A stretch of DNA of 64,000 nucleotides from Mesorhizobium sp. YIM 152430 (GCF_029210365.1 NZ_JARGES010000015.1:186001-250000), one strand, 5' to 3'. Positions 45,558-54,607 are shown, counted from the first letter of the stretch. A program made the numbers and translations. Notes: a model not told the origin generated them from the sequence alone.

Positions 45558-45985
45558 CCCTTCCGCTTAGCCGCCCGCCTTCCCCGCGACAATGGCGCAG
45601 CGTTCGTTTCGGCACCGGACCAGCGGGCAAGCGCCGCCGCCTCGCGCGCGGCGCGGGCGCATTGCGCGCGCCAGGCGATCAGGATGCCGAGCACCATGGC
45701 CTGGAAGTCGCGCTCGGTTTCCGCGCAGAACTGCGCCCCGCAGGCCGCGCCCGCCTCGATGTCGCTCGCGCGGCAGGAGTTCGCGCGCCGACAAGCGGCG
45801 CGCGGGCAAAAATGCGGCAGACCGGCCATGCCGGATTTGAGCCGGAACGCGGTGAGGATTTCGGCCTCGGGATAGGGCGGCGCAGCGACGAGCGCGCCGA
45901 TCCCCTCGCACAACACGCCGACATGACGGGCAATGCGCACCTCGCGCGGCTCCCAGCTATTCGAGTCGTAAGGCTCTTCCTGCAT
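45554..45985 (-). CDS. Cysteine-containing hypothetical protein coupled to an EamA transporter
   Basis: The 143-residue product has a cluster of cysteines: HFCPRAACRRANSCRASD (about residues 58-75), followed by AACGAQFCAETER. The C-terminus is basic (RGRRAAKRKG). The spacing is reminiscent of a zinc- or metal-binding site, but I do not recognise the family. The GAGGAGAG-type ribosome-binding site before 45985 is strong. Its stop overlaps the start of the EamA transporter gene, so it may belong to the same function. Confidence 0.6.
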   Translation of the reverse strand: MQEEPYDSNSWEPREVRIARHVGVLCEGIGALVAAPPYPEAEILTAFRLKSGMAGLPHFCPRAACRRANSCRASDIEAGAACGAQFCAETERDFQAMVLGILIAWRAQCARAAREAAALARWSGAETNAAPLSRGRRAAKRKG

Positions 45986-46393
45986 TTCTCTCTCCTCGGC
46001 TGGATTTTGGGCGTGCGAAGGCGGCCGCGCCCTTTAGCCGGGAGCGGGATGGGTCGGGAAACGGGCGGCCGTCCGGTTCGCCAGTTCTTTTTGTTGTATT
46101 GCGACCCGAACGGCCGTCCGTCGGTGGCTGTCACGCTCTCGGCCGGTCACAGACGATCCCTTTAGGGACGCCCGCGGCTTTTCCCGCATGGCTCGGATTG
46201 CGCTTGACGCGCGCGCCTCACCACGCCGGCCTGTTCCGTGCCTTCACGAGCCTTCGGCGAACCACGCCTCCGGGGGAAGTCACCGCCGCCCTCCCAAAAC
46301 CCGGTTCCGGCTCCGGTTCCCGCAAGGGCGATGGGAGGGAGAATACGGGAGGTGGCGGGGGTGGGGATAAGTTTTTTTGTTGAGGCGAGAAAA
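45986..46393. other. Gene-free region downstream of the methyltransferase
   Basis: 408 bases without a convincing gene. It contains a palindrome CCCTCCC (46289-46295) / GGGAGGG (46333-46339) and copy B of the element also found after the toxin gene (46316-46382). A possible reading frame on the minus strand is low-complexity Arg/Gly/Pro and is not supported. Confidence 0.4.
46316..46382 (-). repeat. Short dispersed element, copy B (downstream of methyltransferase)
   Basis: On the minus strand: CAAAAAAA, CTTATCCCC (46363-46371), GCCACCTCC (46348-46356) and CCCTTGCGG (46320-46328), in the same order as copy A at 19868-19923. The spacers differ in length. Both copies lie directly downstream of an accessory gene in the same orientation as that gene. 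Confidence 0.5.
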
Positions 46394-48064
46394 TCAGAAA
46401 ACAAAACCCGCTTGCTTGTCCGACTTTTCCGCCGGTGCCTTTCTGAACGCGGTGGAATCAATAATCGGCAAGCGGGGGAATTCCCGAAAGCTCAAGAGCC
46501 CTTCGATCGTTAGAATTTGGATGCGCGGGAAGCGCTGCGTGCCAGTTCCCATGTCGATCTCGACAAAGCCCGCGGATGCGGCTTCCGCTACCATCTGCCG
46601 TGTGGGCGGATTGAGCGTTACGAAGAGGCCAATCAGAGCTTTCTCACGTCCGATCACGCTCTTGAGCTTATGAACCTGATCGACCGAAATCCCGCCACCC
46701 TTGACCTCCACGATGGCGCGATCGGTCTTGTTCTTGCCGGTACGCAGGAAAACAACGCCATCGATCCCGGTATCAGCACCCTTGCGTCCGCCTCGGAAGG
46801 GCTGAGCGTCGGGAACAAGTGCGATTGCCCATTTTTCGAACTCGTGCTTGTCGCGCGTTGCGAGATCGCGGGCGGCCTCGATGTCTTTTGGGACACCGAT
46901 TGTAACGAACTCGGCACCACGCCCAAACGCATCGCGCAGCCTTCGTTCAATGAGAGAAATCGCGAGATGAGTGACGTCGATGCCGATCCACTGACGGTCC
47001 AGTTTCTGCGCCGCATGAACGGTTGTGCCACAGCCGCAGAACGGATCGAGCACGATATCGCCGGGATTGGACGAAGCGGATATAATGCGTTCGAGAAGGG
47101 CGACGGGCTTTTGCGTGGGATAGCCGAGGCGTTCCTTCGCCATAGAATTTACGGGCGGGATGTCATCGATGACACTCTGAATTTGCTGTCCATCTTGGAT
47201 GTAGCGCTTGAGCTGTGGAAATCCCGGACTTCCTGGTCGTCCAGGCGTCCAATAGATAAAGTTCGCCTCATCGAGTGCGTCGAGTTTAGCGCCCGTTCCA
47301 GATAGATCATCAGCTCCTATCTCGATGAGAATAGCTTTTGGTATACCCCAATGGCGGCCAATCGGAGTGGGATCAAAGCCTCTCCATGGCTTTCCTGATT
47401 CGCCATTTCGCGTGCCCGAAGCGGTCAAATCAGACAGGCGGTAAGTTCCCCGCTCATCGCTAAATCTGTACTTCGTGCCTACGTAAGATTGATCGTAGGA
47501 CTGCAATGTACGGTTCCAGTTAAATGCATCCGATTTCGAGGAAAAAAGAACCACGTCGTGAACAGGCCCCCACCGGCGCGGATTGTTTGCTGAGCTTGTT
47601 CGCTTCCAAACAATCTCGTTGCGGAAGTTCCTCGCACCGAAAACAGCGTCAATAAGGATTTTCAGATAGTGGCTCGCGGTCGGATCGCAGTGAAGATAAA
47701 GGGAACCGGTGGGCTTTAGAACGCGATGAAGTTCAATCAATCGGATGGACATCATGGCGAGATAGGCCATCATGTCGTTCTCGCCCAAAAAGCCACGCAT
47801 CGCCTCTAGCATCCTCGCGGCGTCGGTATTTGTCCCCTTGAGCACCTGCCAATAGGAGTCTTCCGCCGCCTCCGACCAATGCCACGTATCGTCGAACGCT
47901 TCGATCTGCGCTTGGCTTTGAACGCCGTTCGGTGCTTTGAACAGTACGTTGTAACTGGCATTCGAATTAAAGGGAGGATCCAAGTAAATGAGATCAACGC
48001 TCTCATCGGCAATATGCTCGCGCAGCACGCCCAGATTATCCCCGTAGTAAAGCTTGTTCGTCAT
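46394..48064 (-). CDS. DNA N6-adenine methyltransferase with C-terminal restriction-nuclease-like domain
   Basis: The 556-residue protein has the beta-class amino-methyltransferase order: catalytic motif IV first (LIYLDPPFNS, about residues 25-34), then a target-recognition region, then the AdoMet motif I (IVLDPFCGCGTTVHAAQKLD, near residue 344). From about residue 425 it continues into a PD-(D/E)xK/Mrr-like region: RKGADTGIDGVVFLRTG and AIVEVKGGGISVDQVHKL, with the Asp of GIDG and the EVK pair that bind metal in nucleases. It thus fuses modification with a nuclease-type domain. GC is clearly lower than the flanks, so it was probably acquired. A divergent small gene and a palindrome lie upstream. 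Confidence 0.88.
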   Translation of the reverse strand: MTNKLYYGDNLGVLREHIADESVDLIYLDPPFNSNASYNVLFKAPNGVQSQAQIEAFDDTWHWSEAAEDSYWQVLKGTNTDAARMLEAMRGFLGENDMMAYLAMMSIRLIELHRVLKPTGSLYLHCDPTASHYLKILIDAVFGARNFRNEIVWKRTSSANNPRRWGPVHDVVLFSSKSDAFNWNRTLQSYDQSYVGTKYRFSDERGTYRLSDLTASGTRNGESGKPWRGFDPTPIGRHWGIPKAILIEIGADDLSGTGAKLDALDEANFIYWTPGRPGSPGFPQLKRYIQDGQQIQSVIDDIPPVNSMAKERLGYPTQKPVALLERIISASSNPGDIVLDPFCGCGTTVHAAQKLDRQWIGIDVTHLAISLIERRLRDAFGRGAEFVTIGVPKDIEAARDLATRDKHEFEKWAIALVPDAQPFRGGRKGADTGIDGVVFLRTGKNKTDRAIVEVKGGGISVDQVHKLKSVIGREKALIGLFVTLNPPTRQMVAEAASAGFVEIDMGTGTQRFPRIQILTIEGLLSFREFPRLPIIDSTAFRKAPAEKSDKQAGFVF

Positions 48065-48098
48065 TTCACTCTCGCCTTGACCAAAAGGAACGTTTCGT

Positions 48099-48115
48099 GA
48101 ACGATTGTATCGTTC
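48099..48115. promoter_or_regulatory. 17-bp palindrome between the methyltransferase and the divergent small gene
   Basis: GAACGAT-TGT-ATCGTTC, a perfect inverted repeat, 35 bases before the methyltransferase start and 37 bases before the small gene. No T-run follows, so an operator is more likely than a terminator. A candidate binding protein is not identified. Confidence 0.6.
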
Positions 48116-48151
48116 AAACCCTGATTCGCATCATGGCGAAAGGAACATCGC

Positions 48152-48370
48152 ATGGCAAAGAGCAGTTCAGGCAGCGGTAAGAACTACCGAAGCGCAGGCA
48201 GCGGACAGTTTGTCACCAAAGCCCAAGCCGTCCGGCATCCCAGCACGACGATTGGCGAGGCGCGGGGCGGCGGTTCGACCAACGGCGCCCATCGCAGCGC
48301 AATAACCGGAAAGTTCGTGGGACCGGCAGCAGCGGCGCGCTGGCCGAATAAGACGATCAAGGATAGTTAA
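48152..48370 (+). CDS. Small protein with two RSA-x-(T/S)G-x-FV repeats
   Basis: The 72-residue basic protein consists of a Ser/Gly-rich start and two copies of a ~24-residue repeat: YRSAGSGQFVTKAQAVRHPS and HRSAITGKFVGPAAAARWPN, each ending in TTI or KTI. The same short motif (RS-A-x-TG-x-FV-x-x-x-x-A-x-x-x-P-x-T) is found in many small bacterial and phage-borne proteins of unknown role. The ATG at 48152 has AAAGGA 7 bases upstream. It is divergent from the methyltransferase-nuclease gene, so a shared regulation or accessory role is possible. Confidence 0.7.
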   Translation: MAKSSSGSGKNYRSAGSGQFVTKAQAVRHPSTTIGEARGGGSTNGAHRSAITGKFVGPAAAARWPNKTIKDS

Positions 48371-48411
48371 AAGCTATTAACGAATCCCGGCCGGACAACA
48401 GCGGAAGCGGC

Positions 48412-48810
48412 GAGGCATGGATCTTCGGGTCGAGCCCGAAGAGGTGGAGGGGGAGCGGCGAGGCGAGTGGCGTTTGCGCTGTACCCCTCATCCGCCCCTT
48501 CGGGGCACCTTCTCCCACAAGGGGAGAAGGGAACATCGCGCCCCTTCGTCATCCTCGGGCGGAGCAGGCGCGGAGCGGCTGCGCAGACCCGGGGATCCAT
48601 GCCTCTGCGTTTGTGATGGGCGGGCGGGTGACGAAATGGCCTGCGCCGGAGTGCCGGCGGTGATGGCGAGGCATGGACCCCTGTGACGGGCACAGGGGTG
48701 ACGGTGGATAGGTGGCGCGATCACGTTTGCCCCGAGCGCAGGAGGTTGCGGCGAGGCATGGATCCTCGGGTCAAGCCCGAGGATGACGAGGTGGTGGGGG
48801 AAGTGCCCGT
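48412..48810. repeat. Mosaic of short palindromic intergenic repeats
   Basis: Three plus-oriented units share GAGGCATGGA + stem + stem + GA(C)GG/TGACG: stems CTTCGGG/CCCGAAG (48423-48441), CCCCTGTG/CACAGGGG (48678-48698) and CCTCGGG/CCCGAGG (48765-48783). A fourth, inverted unit lies at 48547-48605 with a longer loop. A different palindrome, CCTTCTCCC/GGGAGAAGG, lies at 48508-48530. The arms vary together, so structure rather than sequence is conserved. Apart from these units, 48371-48916 shows no gene. Confidence 0.75.
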
Positions 48811-48916
48811 AGTCCCGGCACCGCCGCCCGCCTTTACCTCGCCGCCCTTCCCTGCTATCCGCGCGCCTTTCGCAATTCCGGTCGCAGCCTACCCGGTCAA
48901 AACAAGGACGAAGCGC

Positions 48917-49384
48917 TTGGCGCATGACACGATCTATTCGAAGCTGACGCAGCTCGGCGCGGATGCCGCCATACCGGCCCGGCCGGAGGATGCCGTGCTG
49001 GAGCGCGTGGCGAACCCGCAAGCCGGCACGCGCTATACGGTGCGCTTCACCGCGCCCGAATTCACCTCGCTCTGTCCTATGACCGGCCAACCGGATTTCG
49101 CGCATCTGGTGATCGACTATATTCCCGGCGACTGGCTGGTGGAGAGCAAGTCGCTGAAGCTGTTCCTGTTTTCCTTCCGCAACCACGGCGCCTTCCACGA
49201 GGACTGCACGGTGACGATCGGCAAGCGGCTGGTCGAGCTTCTGGAACCGCAATGGCTGCGGATCGGCGGCTACTGGTATCCGCGCGGGGGCATTCCGATC
49301 GACGTCTTCTACCAGACCGGCGCGGCGCCGGCCGATGTGTGGGTGCCCGAACAGGGGGTGCCGACCTACAGGGGAAGGGGTTAA
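48917..49384 (+). CDS. queF: NADPH-dependent 7-cyano-7-deazaguanine reductase QueF
   Basis: QueF reduces preQ0 to preQ1, a late step of queuosine biosynthesis for tRNA. The 155-residue protein is the short, single-domain type. It has the catalytic Cys in [20 protein letters not shown] (about residue 51), [20 protein letters not shown] with the conserved Glu and His, and [19 protein letters not shown] at the end. No ATG fits; TTG at 48917 has AAGGA 8 bases upstream and gives [17 protein letters not shown], the usual N-terminus. An upstream ATG (48758) lies inside a repeat unit and is rejected. No other queuosine gene is in the window. Confidence 0.93.
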   Translation: MAHDTIYSKLTQLGADAAIPARPEDAVLERVANPQAGTRYTVRFTAPEFTSLCPMTGQPDFAHLVIDYIPGDWLVESKSLKLFLFSFRNHGAFHEDCTVTIGKRLVELLEPQWLRIGGYWYPRGGIPIDVFYQTGAAPADVWVPEQGVPTYRGRG

Positions 49385-49388
49385 AGTG

Positions 49389-49438
49389 AGGCATCGAATG
49401 GGTCCGAAAACCGGTTCCCACTTTTCGGTTCGATGCCT
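49389..49438. repeat. Rhizobiales-type palindromic repeat, copy 2
   Basis: Outer arms AGGCATCGAA (49389-49398) and TTCGATGCCT (49429-49438) enclose a 27-base core (49402-49428) identical to that at 44617-44643. It lies 5 bases after the queF stop. Confidence 0.8.
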
Positions 49439-49479
49439 GGGGACTGGCGGCGCGCGTCGCGGCTTGGCATAAGGCGGCC

Positions 49480-50445
49480 ATGACCGATATTTCCCGCATC
49501 CGCGCCGCAGCTTCGCGCCTGGAGGGCAAGGCCCGCCGGACGCCGCTTTTGAACTCGCAATTCCTCGACGAGATCGCCGGGCGGCGCGTCTTCGTGAAGC
49601 CGGAATGCCTGCAGCATACGGGCTCGTTCAAGTTTCGCGGCGGCTGGTCGGCGCTTTCAGCGCTCGAGCCGGATGTGTGCGCGCGCGGCGTGATCGCGTT
49701 TTCCTCCGGCAACCACGCGCAAGGCGTGGCGCTGGCGGCCAAGATGCACGGCGTGCCGGCCGTGATCATCATGCCATCCGACGCGCCGAAGATGAAGATC
49801 GACAACACCCGCGCCTATGGCGCCGAGGTGGTGCTCTACGACCGCGTGGGCGAGGACCGCGACGCGATCGGCGAGCGGCTGGCGGGCGAGCGGGGGCTGA
49901 CGCTGATCCGCCCCTTCGACGAACCGGAGGTGATCGCCGGACAGGGCACGGTGGGGCTGGAGATCGCCGCCCAAGTGGCCGAACTGGGCGTTGCGCCCGG
50001 CGAGGTTCTGGTGCCCTGCGGCGGCGGCGGGCTGACCTCGGGCATCGCGCTGGCGCTGGCCGCCGAGGCGCCGGGCTTCACCGTGCGCACCTGCGAGCCG
50101 GAAGGGTTCGACGATGCGGCGCGTTCGCTCGCGGCGGGCGAGATCCGGGCCAACCAGCCGGGCGCAAGCTCGATCTGCGACGCGATCGTCACGCCGCAGC
50201 CGGGCCGGCTGACCTTTCCGGTGATGAAGGAATTGTGCGGCGCGGGCATCGCGGTGGCCGAATCCGACGTGCGCCGCGCCATGGCGCTCGCCTTCACGCG
50301 GCTGAAGATCGTGGTGGAACCGGGCGGCGCGGTGGCGCTGGCGGCGGCGCTCTTCCATGGCGACAGGGTTTCGGGCGGCGATGTGGTGGTGGTCGCCTCG
50401 GGCGGCAATGTCGACCCGGAACTGTTCGCGTCGGTCCTCGCCTGA
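49480..50445 (+). CDS. Threonine/serine dehydratase-like PLP enzyme
   Basis: The 321-residue fold-type II pyridoxal-phosphate enzyme has the Lys that binds PLP in LQHTGSFKFRGGWSALSAL (about residue 51), SSGNHAQGVALAAKMHG, the phosphate-binding loop VPCGGGGLTSGIALALAAEA and a C-terminal VVVASGGNVD. It is of the catabolic single-domain type (no ACT domain), so feedback control by isoleucine is unlikely. It converts threonine or serine to 2-oxobutyrate or pyruvate, or could be a serine/hydroxyaspartate racemase-like relative; the substrate is not fixed by sequence alone. It is convergent with uvrB. Confidence 0.9.
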   Translation: MTDISRIRAAASRLEGKARRTPLLNSQFLDEIAGRRVFVKPECLQHTGSFKFRGGWSALSALEPDVCARGVIAFSSGNHAQGVALAAKMHGVPAVIIMPSDAPKMKIDNTRAYGAEVVLYDRVGEDRDAIGERLAGERGLTLIRPFDEPEVIAGQGTVGLEIAAQVAELGVAPGEVLVPCGGGGLTSGIALALAAEAPGFTVRTCEPEGFDDAARSLAAGEIRANQPGASSICDAIVTPQPGRLTFPVMKELCGAGIAVAESDVRRAMALAFTRLKIVVEPGGAVALAAALFHGDRVSGGDVVVVASGGNVDPELFASVLA

Positions 50446-50469
50446 CCGGGCGCAAGCGAACGCCTGGGG

Positions 50470-53304
50470 CTACCGCCCCGGCCGGCCGGTCTTGCCCGGT
50501 CTCCGCTTCTGCTTGCGCTGGTCGGCGGGGTCTTCATAAGAGCCGATGCCGGCGCGCTCGCGCTTCGGCACCGGGCCGTCGGTGGGTTTTTCCGTGCGGC
50601 GTACGGTCATCTCGTCGAGCGAATTCTTGCGGAACAGGGTGGAGCCGGCGGGCGTCGCGTGGTCGCCGGAGGTGCCCATCTCGTCGAGGTCGGGCTTGCG
50701 GAAAAGGCTCTGGCCGTCCTCGCCCACCGTGCGGTGGCGGGCGCGGCCCTTGTTGTGCTTGCCCTTCTCGCGGCCCGAGACCGGGCTTTCCATCTCGACG
50801 TCGCGCGCAAGCGGATCGTCGGAGATGGCGAGTTCCATCTCGCGCAGGCGCTTGATCTCGTCGCGCAGGCGCGCCGCGCGCTCGAAGTCGAGATCGGCAG
50901 CCGCATCGCGCATCTCCTTTTGCAGATGTTCCAGATGCGCCTTCATGTTGGCGCCGACCATCTGCCCGTCCCTGGTGACGGACGAGATGTCGGGGCGGAC
51001 GTGGTCGCGCTCATAGACCGAGGACAGGATGTCGCCGATGTTCTTCTTCACGCTTTCCGGCGTGATGCCGTTTGCTTCGTTGTAGGCAAGCTGCTTTTCG
51101 CGGCGCCGGTTGGTCTCCGCCATCGCCCGTTCCATCGAGCCGGTGACGTGGTCGGCATAGAGCACGACCTTGCCGTCGACATTGCGCGCCGCGCGGCCGA
51201 TCGTCTGGATCAGCGAGGTCTCGGAGCGCAGGAAGCCTTCCTTGTCGGCATCGAGAATGGCGACGAAGCCGCATTCGGGAATGTCGAGCCCCTCGCGCAG
51301 GAGGTTGATGCCGACCAGCACGTCGAACGCGCCGAGGCGCAGATCGCGCAGGATTTCGATGCGTTCCAGCGTGTCGATGTCGGAGTGCATGTAGCGCACG
51401 CGGATGCCCTGCTCGTGCAGATACTCGGTCAGGTCTTCAGCCATGCGCTTGGTCAGCACGGTGCAGAGCGTGCGATAGCCTTTGGCGGTGGTGTCGCGGA
51501 TTTCGCCGAGCACGTCGTCGACCTGGCTCTTGGCCGGGCGCACCTCGACGGGCGGGTCGATCAGCCCGGTCGGGCGGATGACCTGCTCGGCGAAGACGCC
51601 GCCGGACTGGTCCATCTCCCAGCCGCCGGGCGTGGCCGACACCGCGACGGTCAGCGGACGCATCGCATCCCATTCCTCGAAGCGCAGCGGCCGGTTGTCC
51701 ATGCAGGACGGCAGGCGGAAGCCGTATTCGGCCAAGGTCGCCTTTCGCCGGAAGTCGCCGCGATACATCGCTCCGATCTGCGGCACGGTGACGTGGCTCT
51801 CGTCGATGAAGACGAGCGCATTGTCGGGAATGTATTCGAACAGGGTCGGCGGCGGCTCGCCCGGCGCGCGGCCGGTCAGATAGCGCGAATAGTTCTCGAT
51901 GCCGGCGCAGGAGCCGGTAGCTTCCAGCATTTCGAGGTCGAAGCGCGTACGCTGTTCGAGCCGCTGCGCTTCGAGCAGGCGCCCTGCCTGTTCCAGTTCG
52001 ACCAGGCGGTGCTTCAGTTCCTCCTTGATCGACTTGACCGCCTGATTGAGCGTCGGACGCGGCGTGACGTAGTGCGAATTGGCGTAGATCTTGACCGATT
52101 TCAGATCGCCGGTCTTCTGCCCGGTCAACGGGTCGAACTCGGTGATGGTCTCGATCTCGTCGCCGAACATGGAGATGCGCCAGGCGCGGTCTTCCAGGTG
52201 GGCCGGGAAGATTTCGATCGTGTCGCCGCGCACGCGGAACGAGCCGCGCACGAAATTGATGTCCTGCCGCTTGTATTGCTGCGCGACGAGGTCGGCGAGA
52301 AGCTGGCGCTGGTCGAGCCGGTCGCCCACCTGCATCTGGAACGTCATTGCCGTATAGGTCTCGACCGAGCCGATACCGTAGATGCACGAGACCGACGCGA
52401 CGATGATGACGTCGTCGCGTTCAAGCAAAGAGCGGGTGGCCGAGTGGCGCATCCGGTCGATCTGCTCGTTGATCGACGATTCCTTCTCGATGAAGGTGTC
52501 GGTGCGCGGCACGTAGGCTTCGGGCTGGTAGTAGTCGTAATAGGAGACGAAATACTCGACGGCATTGTTCGGGAAAAACGACTTGAACTCGCCGTAAAGC
52601 TGCGCAGCCAGCGTCTTGTTCGGTGCGAGGATCAATGCCGGGCGCTGTGTTTCCTCGATCACCTTCGCCATGGTGAAGGTCTTGCCCGAGCCGGTGACGC
52701 CGAGCAGGACCTGCGTGCGGTCATGCTCGCGCACACCGGAGACGAGGTCGCGGATCGCGGTCGGCTGGTCGCCCGACGGCTTGAAATCGGTCTCCATCGA
52801 AATGGAGATGCCGCCTTCGGACTTGTCGGGCCGCGCCGGCCGGTGCGGCACCCACAATTCCCCGTTCTTGTGCAGCGGGTTGCCGCTCTCGATCAGGGCG
52901 GAGAGCGCCGCGACCGTCGCGGTCACGCCGGACGAGGACAGGGATGCCGCGTCTTCCAGGCTGACATCCATGCCGGCGACGGGATTGAGGCCGGCGGCCG
53001 CGCGCTCCCTGGGCGAGGCCGCCCCGCCCATCGACGTGCCGCGACCCGAGCGGGTGGGGGCGGACGAACGCTCGGGGATTTTCCTGGGTGACTTCGCCGG
53101 CTTCGCCGCATCGGCCGTTTTCCTCGGCGGCGCAGTCTTCTCCGCCTCTTCCGAAATCTGCTTCGCCCAGTCAGCGACGCCGCCGGTCAGCGGCGCGCCC
53201 TCGAATTCGGCCTGCGGCGCTTCGCCGAAGCCATGCAGCGGCTCCGACGCGTCCATGAAATCGGTAATCGGGCTGCGCCGCGCGGTCTTGGGAGATTTGG
53301 CCAT
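50470..53304 (-). CDS. uvrB: Excinuclease ABC subunit UvrB
   Basis: UvrB is the damage-verifying helicase-like subunit of nucleotide excision repair. The 944-residue protein has the Walker [15 protein letters not shown], the damage-probing beta-hairpin [20 protein letters not shown], helicase motifs ([18 protein letters not shown]) and the C-terminal UVR domain ([20 protein letters not shown]) that contacts UvrC. It is about 270 residues longer than the E. coli protein: ~160 at the N-terminus, low-complexity and Pro/Ala/Arg-rich, and ~100 at the C-terminus with two copies of LFRK-x-x-LDEM. Such extensions are usual in Rhizobiales. I see no SOS box in the 91 bases upstream. Confidence 0.97.
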   Translation of the reverse strand: MAKSPKTARRSPITDFMDASEPLHGFGEAPQAEFEGAPLTGGVADWAKQISEEAEKTAPPRKTADAAKPAKSPRKIPERSSAPTRSGRGTSMGGAASPRERAAAGLNPVAGMDVSLEDAASLSSSGVTATVAALSALIESGNPLHKNGELWVPHRPARPDKSEGGISISMETDFKPSGDQPTAIRDLVSGVREHDRTQVLLGVTGSGKTFTMAKVIEETQRPALILAPNKTLAAQLYGEFKSFFPNNAVEYFVSYYDYYQPEAYVPRTDTFIEKESSINEQIDRMRHSATRSLLERDDVIIVASVSCIYGIGSVETYTAMTFQMQVGDRLDQRQLLADLVAQQYKRQDINFVRGSFRVRGDTIEIFPAHLEDRAWRISMFGDEIETITEFDPLTGQKTGDLKSVKIYANSHYVTPRPTLNQAVKSIKEELKHRLVELEQAGRLLEAQRLEQRTRFDLEMLEATGSCAGIENYSRYLTGRAPGEPPPTLFEYIPDNALVFIDESHVTVPQIGAMYRGDFRRKATLAEYGFRLPSCMDNRPLRFEEWDAMRPLTVAVSATPGGWEMDQSGGVFAEQVIRPTGLIDPPVEVRPAKSQVDDVLGEIRDTTAKGYRTLCTVLTKRMAEDLTEYLHEQGIRVRYMHSDIDTLERIEILRDLRLGAFDVLVGINLLREGLDIPECGFVAILDADKEGFLRSETSLIQTIGRAARNVDGKVVLYADHVTGSMERAMAETNRRREKQLAYNEANGITPESVKKNIGDILSSVYERDHVRPDISSVTRDGQMVGANMKAHLEHLQKEMRDAAADLDFERAARLRDEIKRLREMELAISDDPLARDVEMESPVSGREKGKHNKGRARHRTVGEDGQSLFRKPDLDEMGTSGDHATPAGSTLFRKNSLDEMTVRRTEKPTDGPVPKRERAGIGSYEDPADQRKQKRRPGKTGRPGR

Positions 53305-53365
53305 GGCCGGAATATGGAGAGAGTCCGGGTCGAAGAAAAGGGTGGCGCCGGCTCTGGCGCATCGT

Positions 53366-53385
53366 CCTGACAGGAGGCTGTCAGG
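53366..53385. repeat. Hairpin between DUF2189 gene and uvrB
   Basis: CCTGACAG (53366-53373) / CTGTCAGG (53378-53385), 8-bp perfect stem, GAGG loop. It lies just after the stop of the DUF2189 gene and before uvrB, both read on the minus strand. There is no T-run; it may weakly terminate or separate the two transcripts. Confidence 0.45.
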
Positions 53386-53395
53386 AGCCCTGCCC

Positions 53396-54193
53396 TCAGC
53401 CCATGCCGACGACGCTGCGATAGAGATGCCAGGTCGCGTGGCCGAGGATCGGGAGTATGACGATCAGTCCGACGAGCAAGGTCGCCATGCCCAGCGCGAG
53501 TCCCGCGGCGACGATCATGCCCCAGACGAGGATCGGCAGCGGGTTCTTCAGGAAGGCGCGGACCGAAGTTTCCATCGCCGAATAGGCGCCGACATCGCGG
53601 TCCAGCAACATCGGGAAGGCGACGACCGTCGTCGCCAGCACGACCAGCGCGAAAGCGAGACCGATGAGGTTGCCGGCGACGATCAGGGTCCAACCCGCTT
53701 CGGTGCCGACGATTTCCTGCCAGAATGCCGCGAGCGAGGACGGAGCCGCGGTGCCGATCAGCCCGATATAGAGCTGACGCGCCACCAGCAGCCAGGCGAG
53801 GAACACCGCGAACAGGAAGACCCCGACCCCGGCGATCGACGGAAGGGCCGGCGAATGGCGCAGGGCGAGCACGTCCCTCCAGTGCGTGTCCAGCCCCTGC
53901 TCCTTGCGCCGGCTGATCTCGTAGATGCCGAGCGCGGCGAAGGGGCCGAGAAGCGCGAAGCCGGAAATGAGGGGGTAGACCAGCGGCAATGCATCGGCGC
54001 CCGCCGCCCAGGTCAGAAGCACGATGCCGATGATCGGATAGATCATCAAGAGGAAGACATAATGCGACGGCCGGTCGCGGAAGTCCGCGATGCCGGCGCC
54101 AAGACAGCCGAAGACCTCGCCGATATCAATCCGCCGGATGCGCGGCCGCACGATGCCGCCCTGCGCGCCCGCAACGACATGAAAGTTTGCCAT
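53396..54193 (-). CDS. DUF2189-family integral membrane protein
   Basis: The 265-residue protein has about six transmembrane helices ([60 protein letters not shown] and further ones) and matches DUF2189 (PF09955). The loop [15 protein letters not shown] and the later [20 protein letters not shown] are typical. The family is common next to or within respiratory gene regions but has no proven function. The ATG at 54193 was chosen by similarity of MANFHVV. It lies 92 bases upstream of uvrB on the same strand. Confidence 0.85.
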   Translation of the reverse strand: MANFHVVAGAQGGIVRPRIRRIDIGEVFGCLGAGIADFRDRPSHYVFLLMIYPIIGIVLLTWAAGADALPLVYPLISGFALLGPFAALGIYEISRRKEQGLDTHWRDVLALRHSPALPSIAGVGVFLFAVFLAWLLVARQLYIGLIGTAAPSSLAAFWQEIVGTEAGWTLIVAGNLIGLAFALVVLATTVVAFPMLLDRDVGAYSAMETSVRAFLKNPLPILVWGMIVAAGLALGMATLLVGLIVILPILGHATWHLYRSVVGMG

Positions 54194-54372
54194 GCTTCGT
54201 TCCTCCGCTTGCTGGTGCGGGAGATGAAGCCGGCGGCCGAGTCATGTCCAGGCTGGACCGGCCGTACCGACCCCAGCTCTCGAATGACTGATCATACACG
54301 ATCGACGCCGCCTGCGCATTTGGAACCGCGATGCCGGACCGGTCATTTCCCCGCGAGCGAAGGAGCGACGAC

Positions 54373-54591
54373 ATGGCGAAATTCCGCAAAGGCACGAGGG
54401 TCGAGTGGAAGTGGGGCAGCGGCAAGGCGACGGGCAAGGTGGCCGAGAGCTTCACCGAGGAAGTGGAGCGCACGATCAAGGGCGAAAAGATCAAGCGCAA
54501 GGCGACGGAGGAAGAGCCCGCCTATCTGGTGGAGCAGGAAGATGGCGGGCGGGCGCTGAAGAGCCATTCGGAATTGAAGAGGGTCTCTTAG
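54373..54591 (+). CDS. DUF2945 (hypervirulence-associated TUDOR-like) domain protein
   Basis: The 72-residue basic protein begins MAKFRKGTRVEWKWGSGKAT and continues with GKVAESFTEEVERTIKGEKI and AYLVEQEDGGRALKSHSELK, the pattern of PF11160. It is a small SH3/TUDOR-like barrel of unknown biochemical role. The ATG at 54373 has GGAGCGACG upstream. It is divergent from the DUF2189 gene and followed by an inverted-repeat element. Confidence 0.85.
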   Translation: MAKFRKGTRVEWKWGSGKATGKVAESFTEEVERTIKGEKIKRKATEEEPAYLVEQEDGGRALKSHSELKRVS

Positions 54592-54607
54592 GGATTCCCT
54601 CGAAGGA

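Noticed and set aside
46162-46461. Minus-strand 99-residue frame overlapping the end of the methyltransferase
   Set aside because: Low-complexity Arg/Gly/Pro product, overlaps repeats and a certain gene.
50659-53091. Long open frame opposite uvrB
   Set aside because: Same antisense GC effect; no recognisable domain.
53305-53395. SOS (LexA) box before uvrB
   Set aside because: No GTTC-N7-GTTC or GAAC-N7-GAAC pattern in the 91-base gap.
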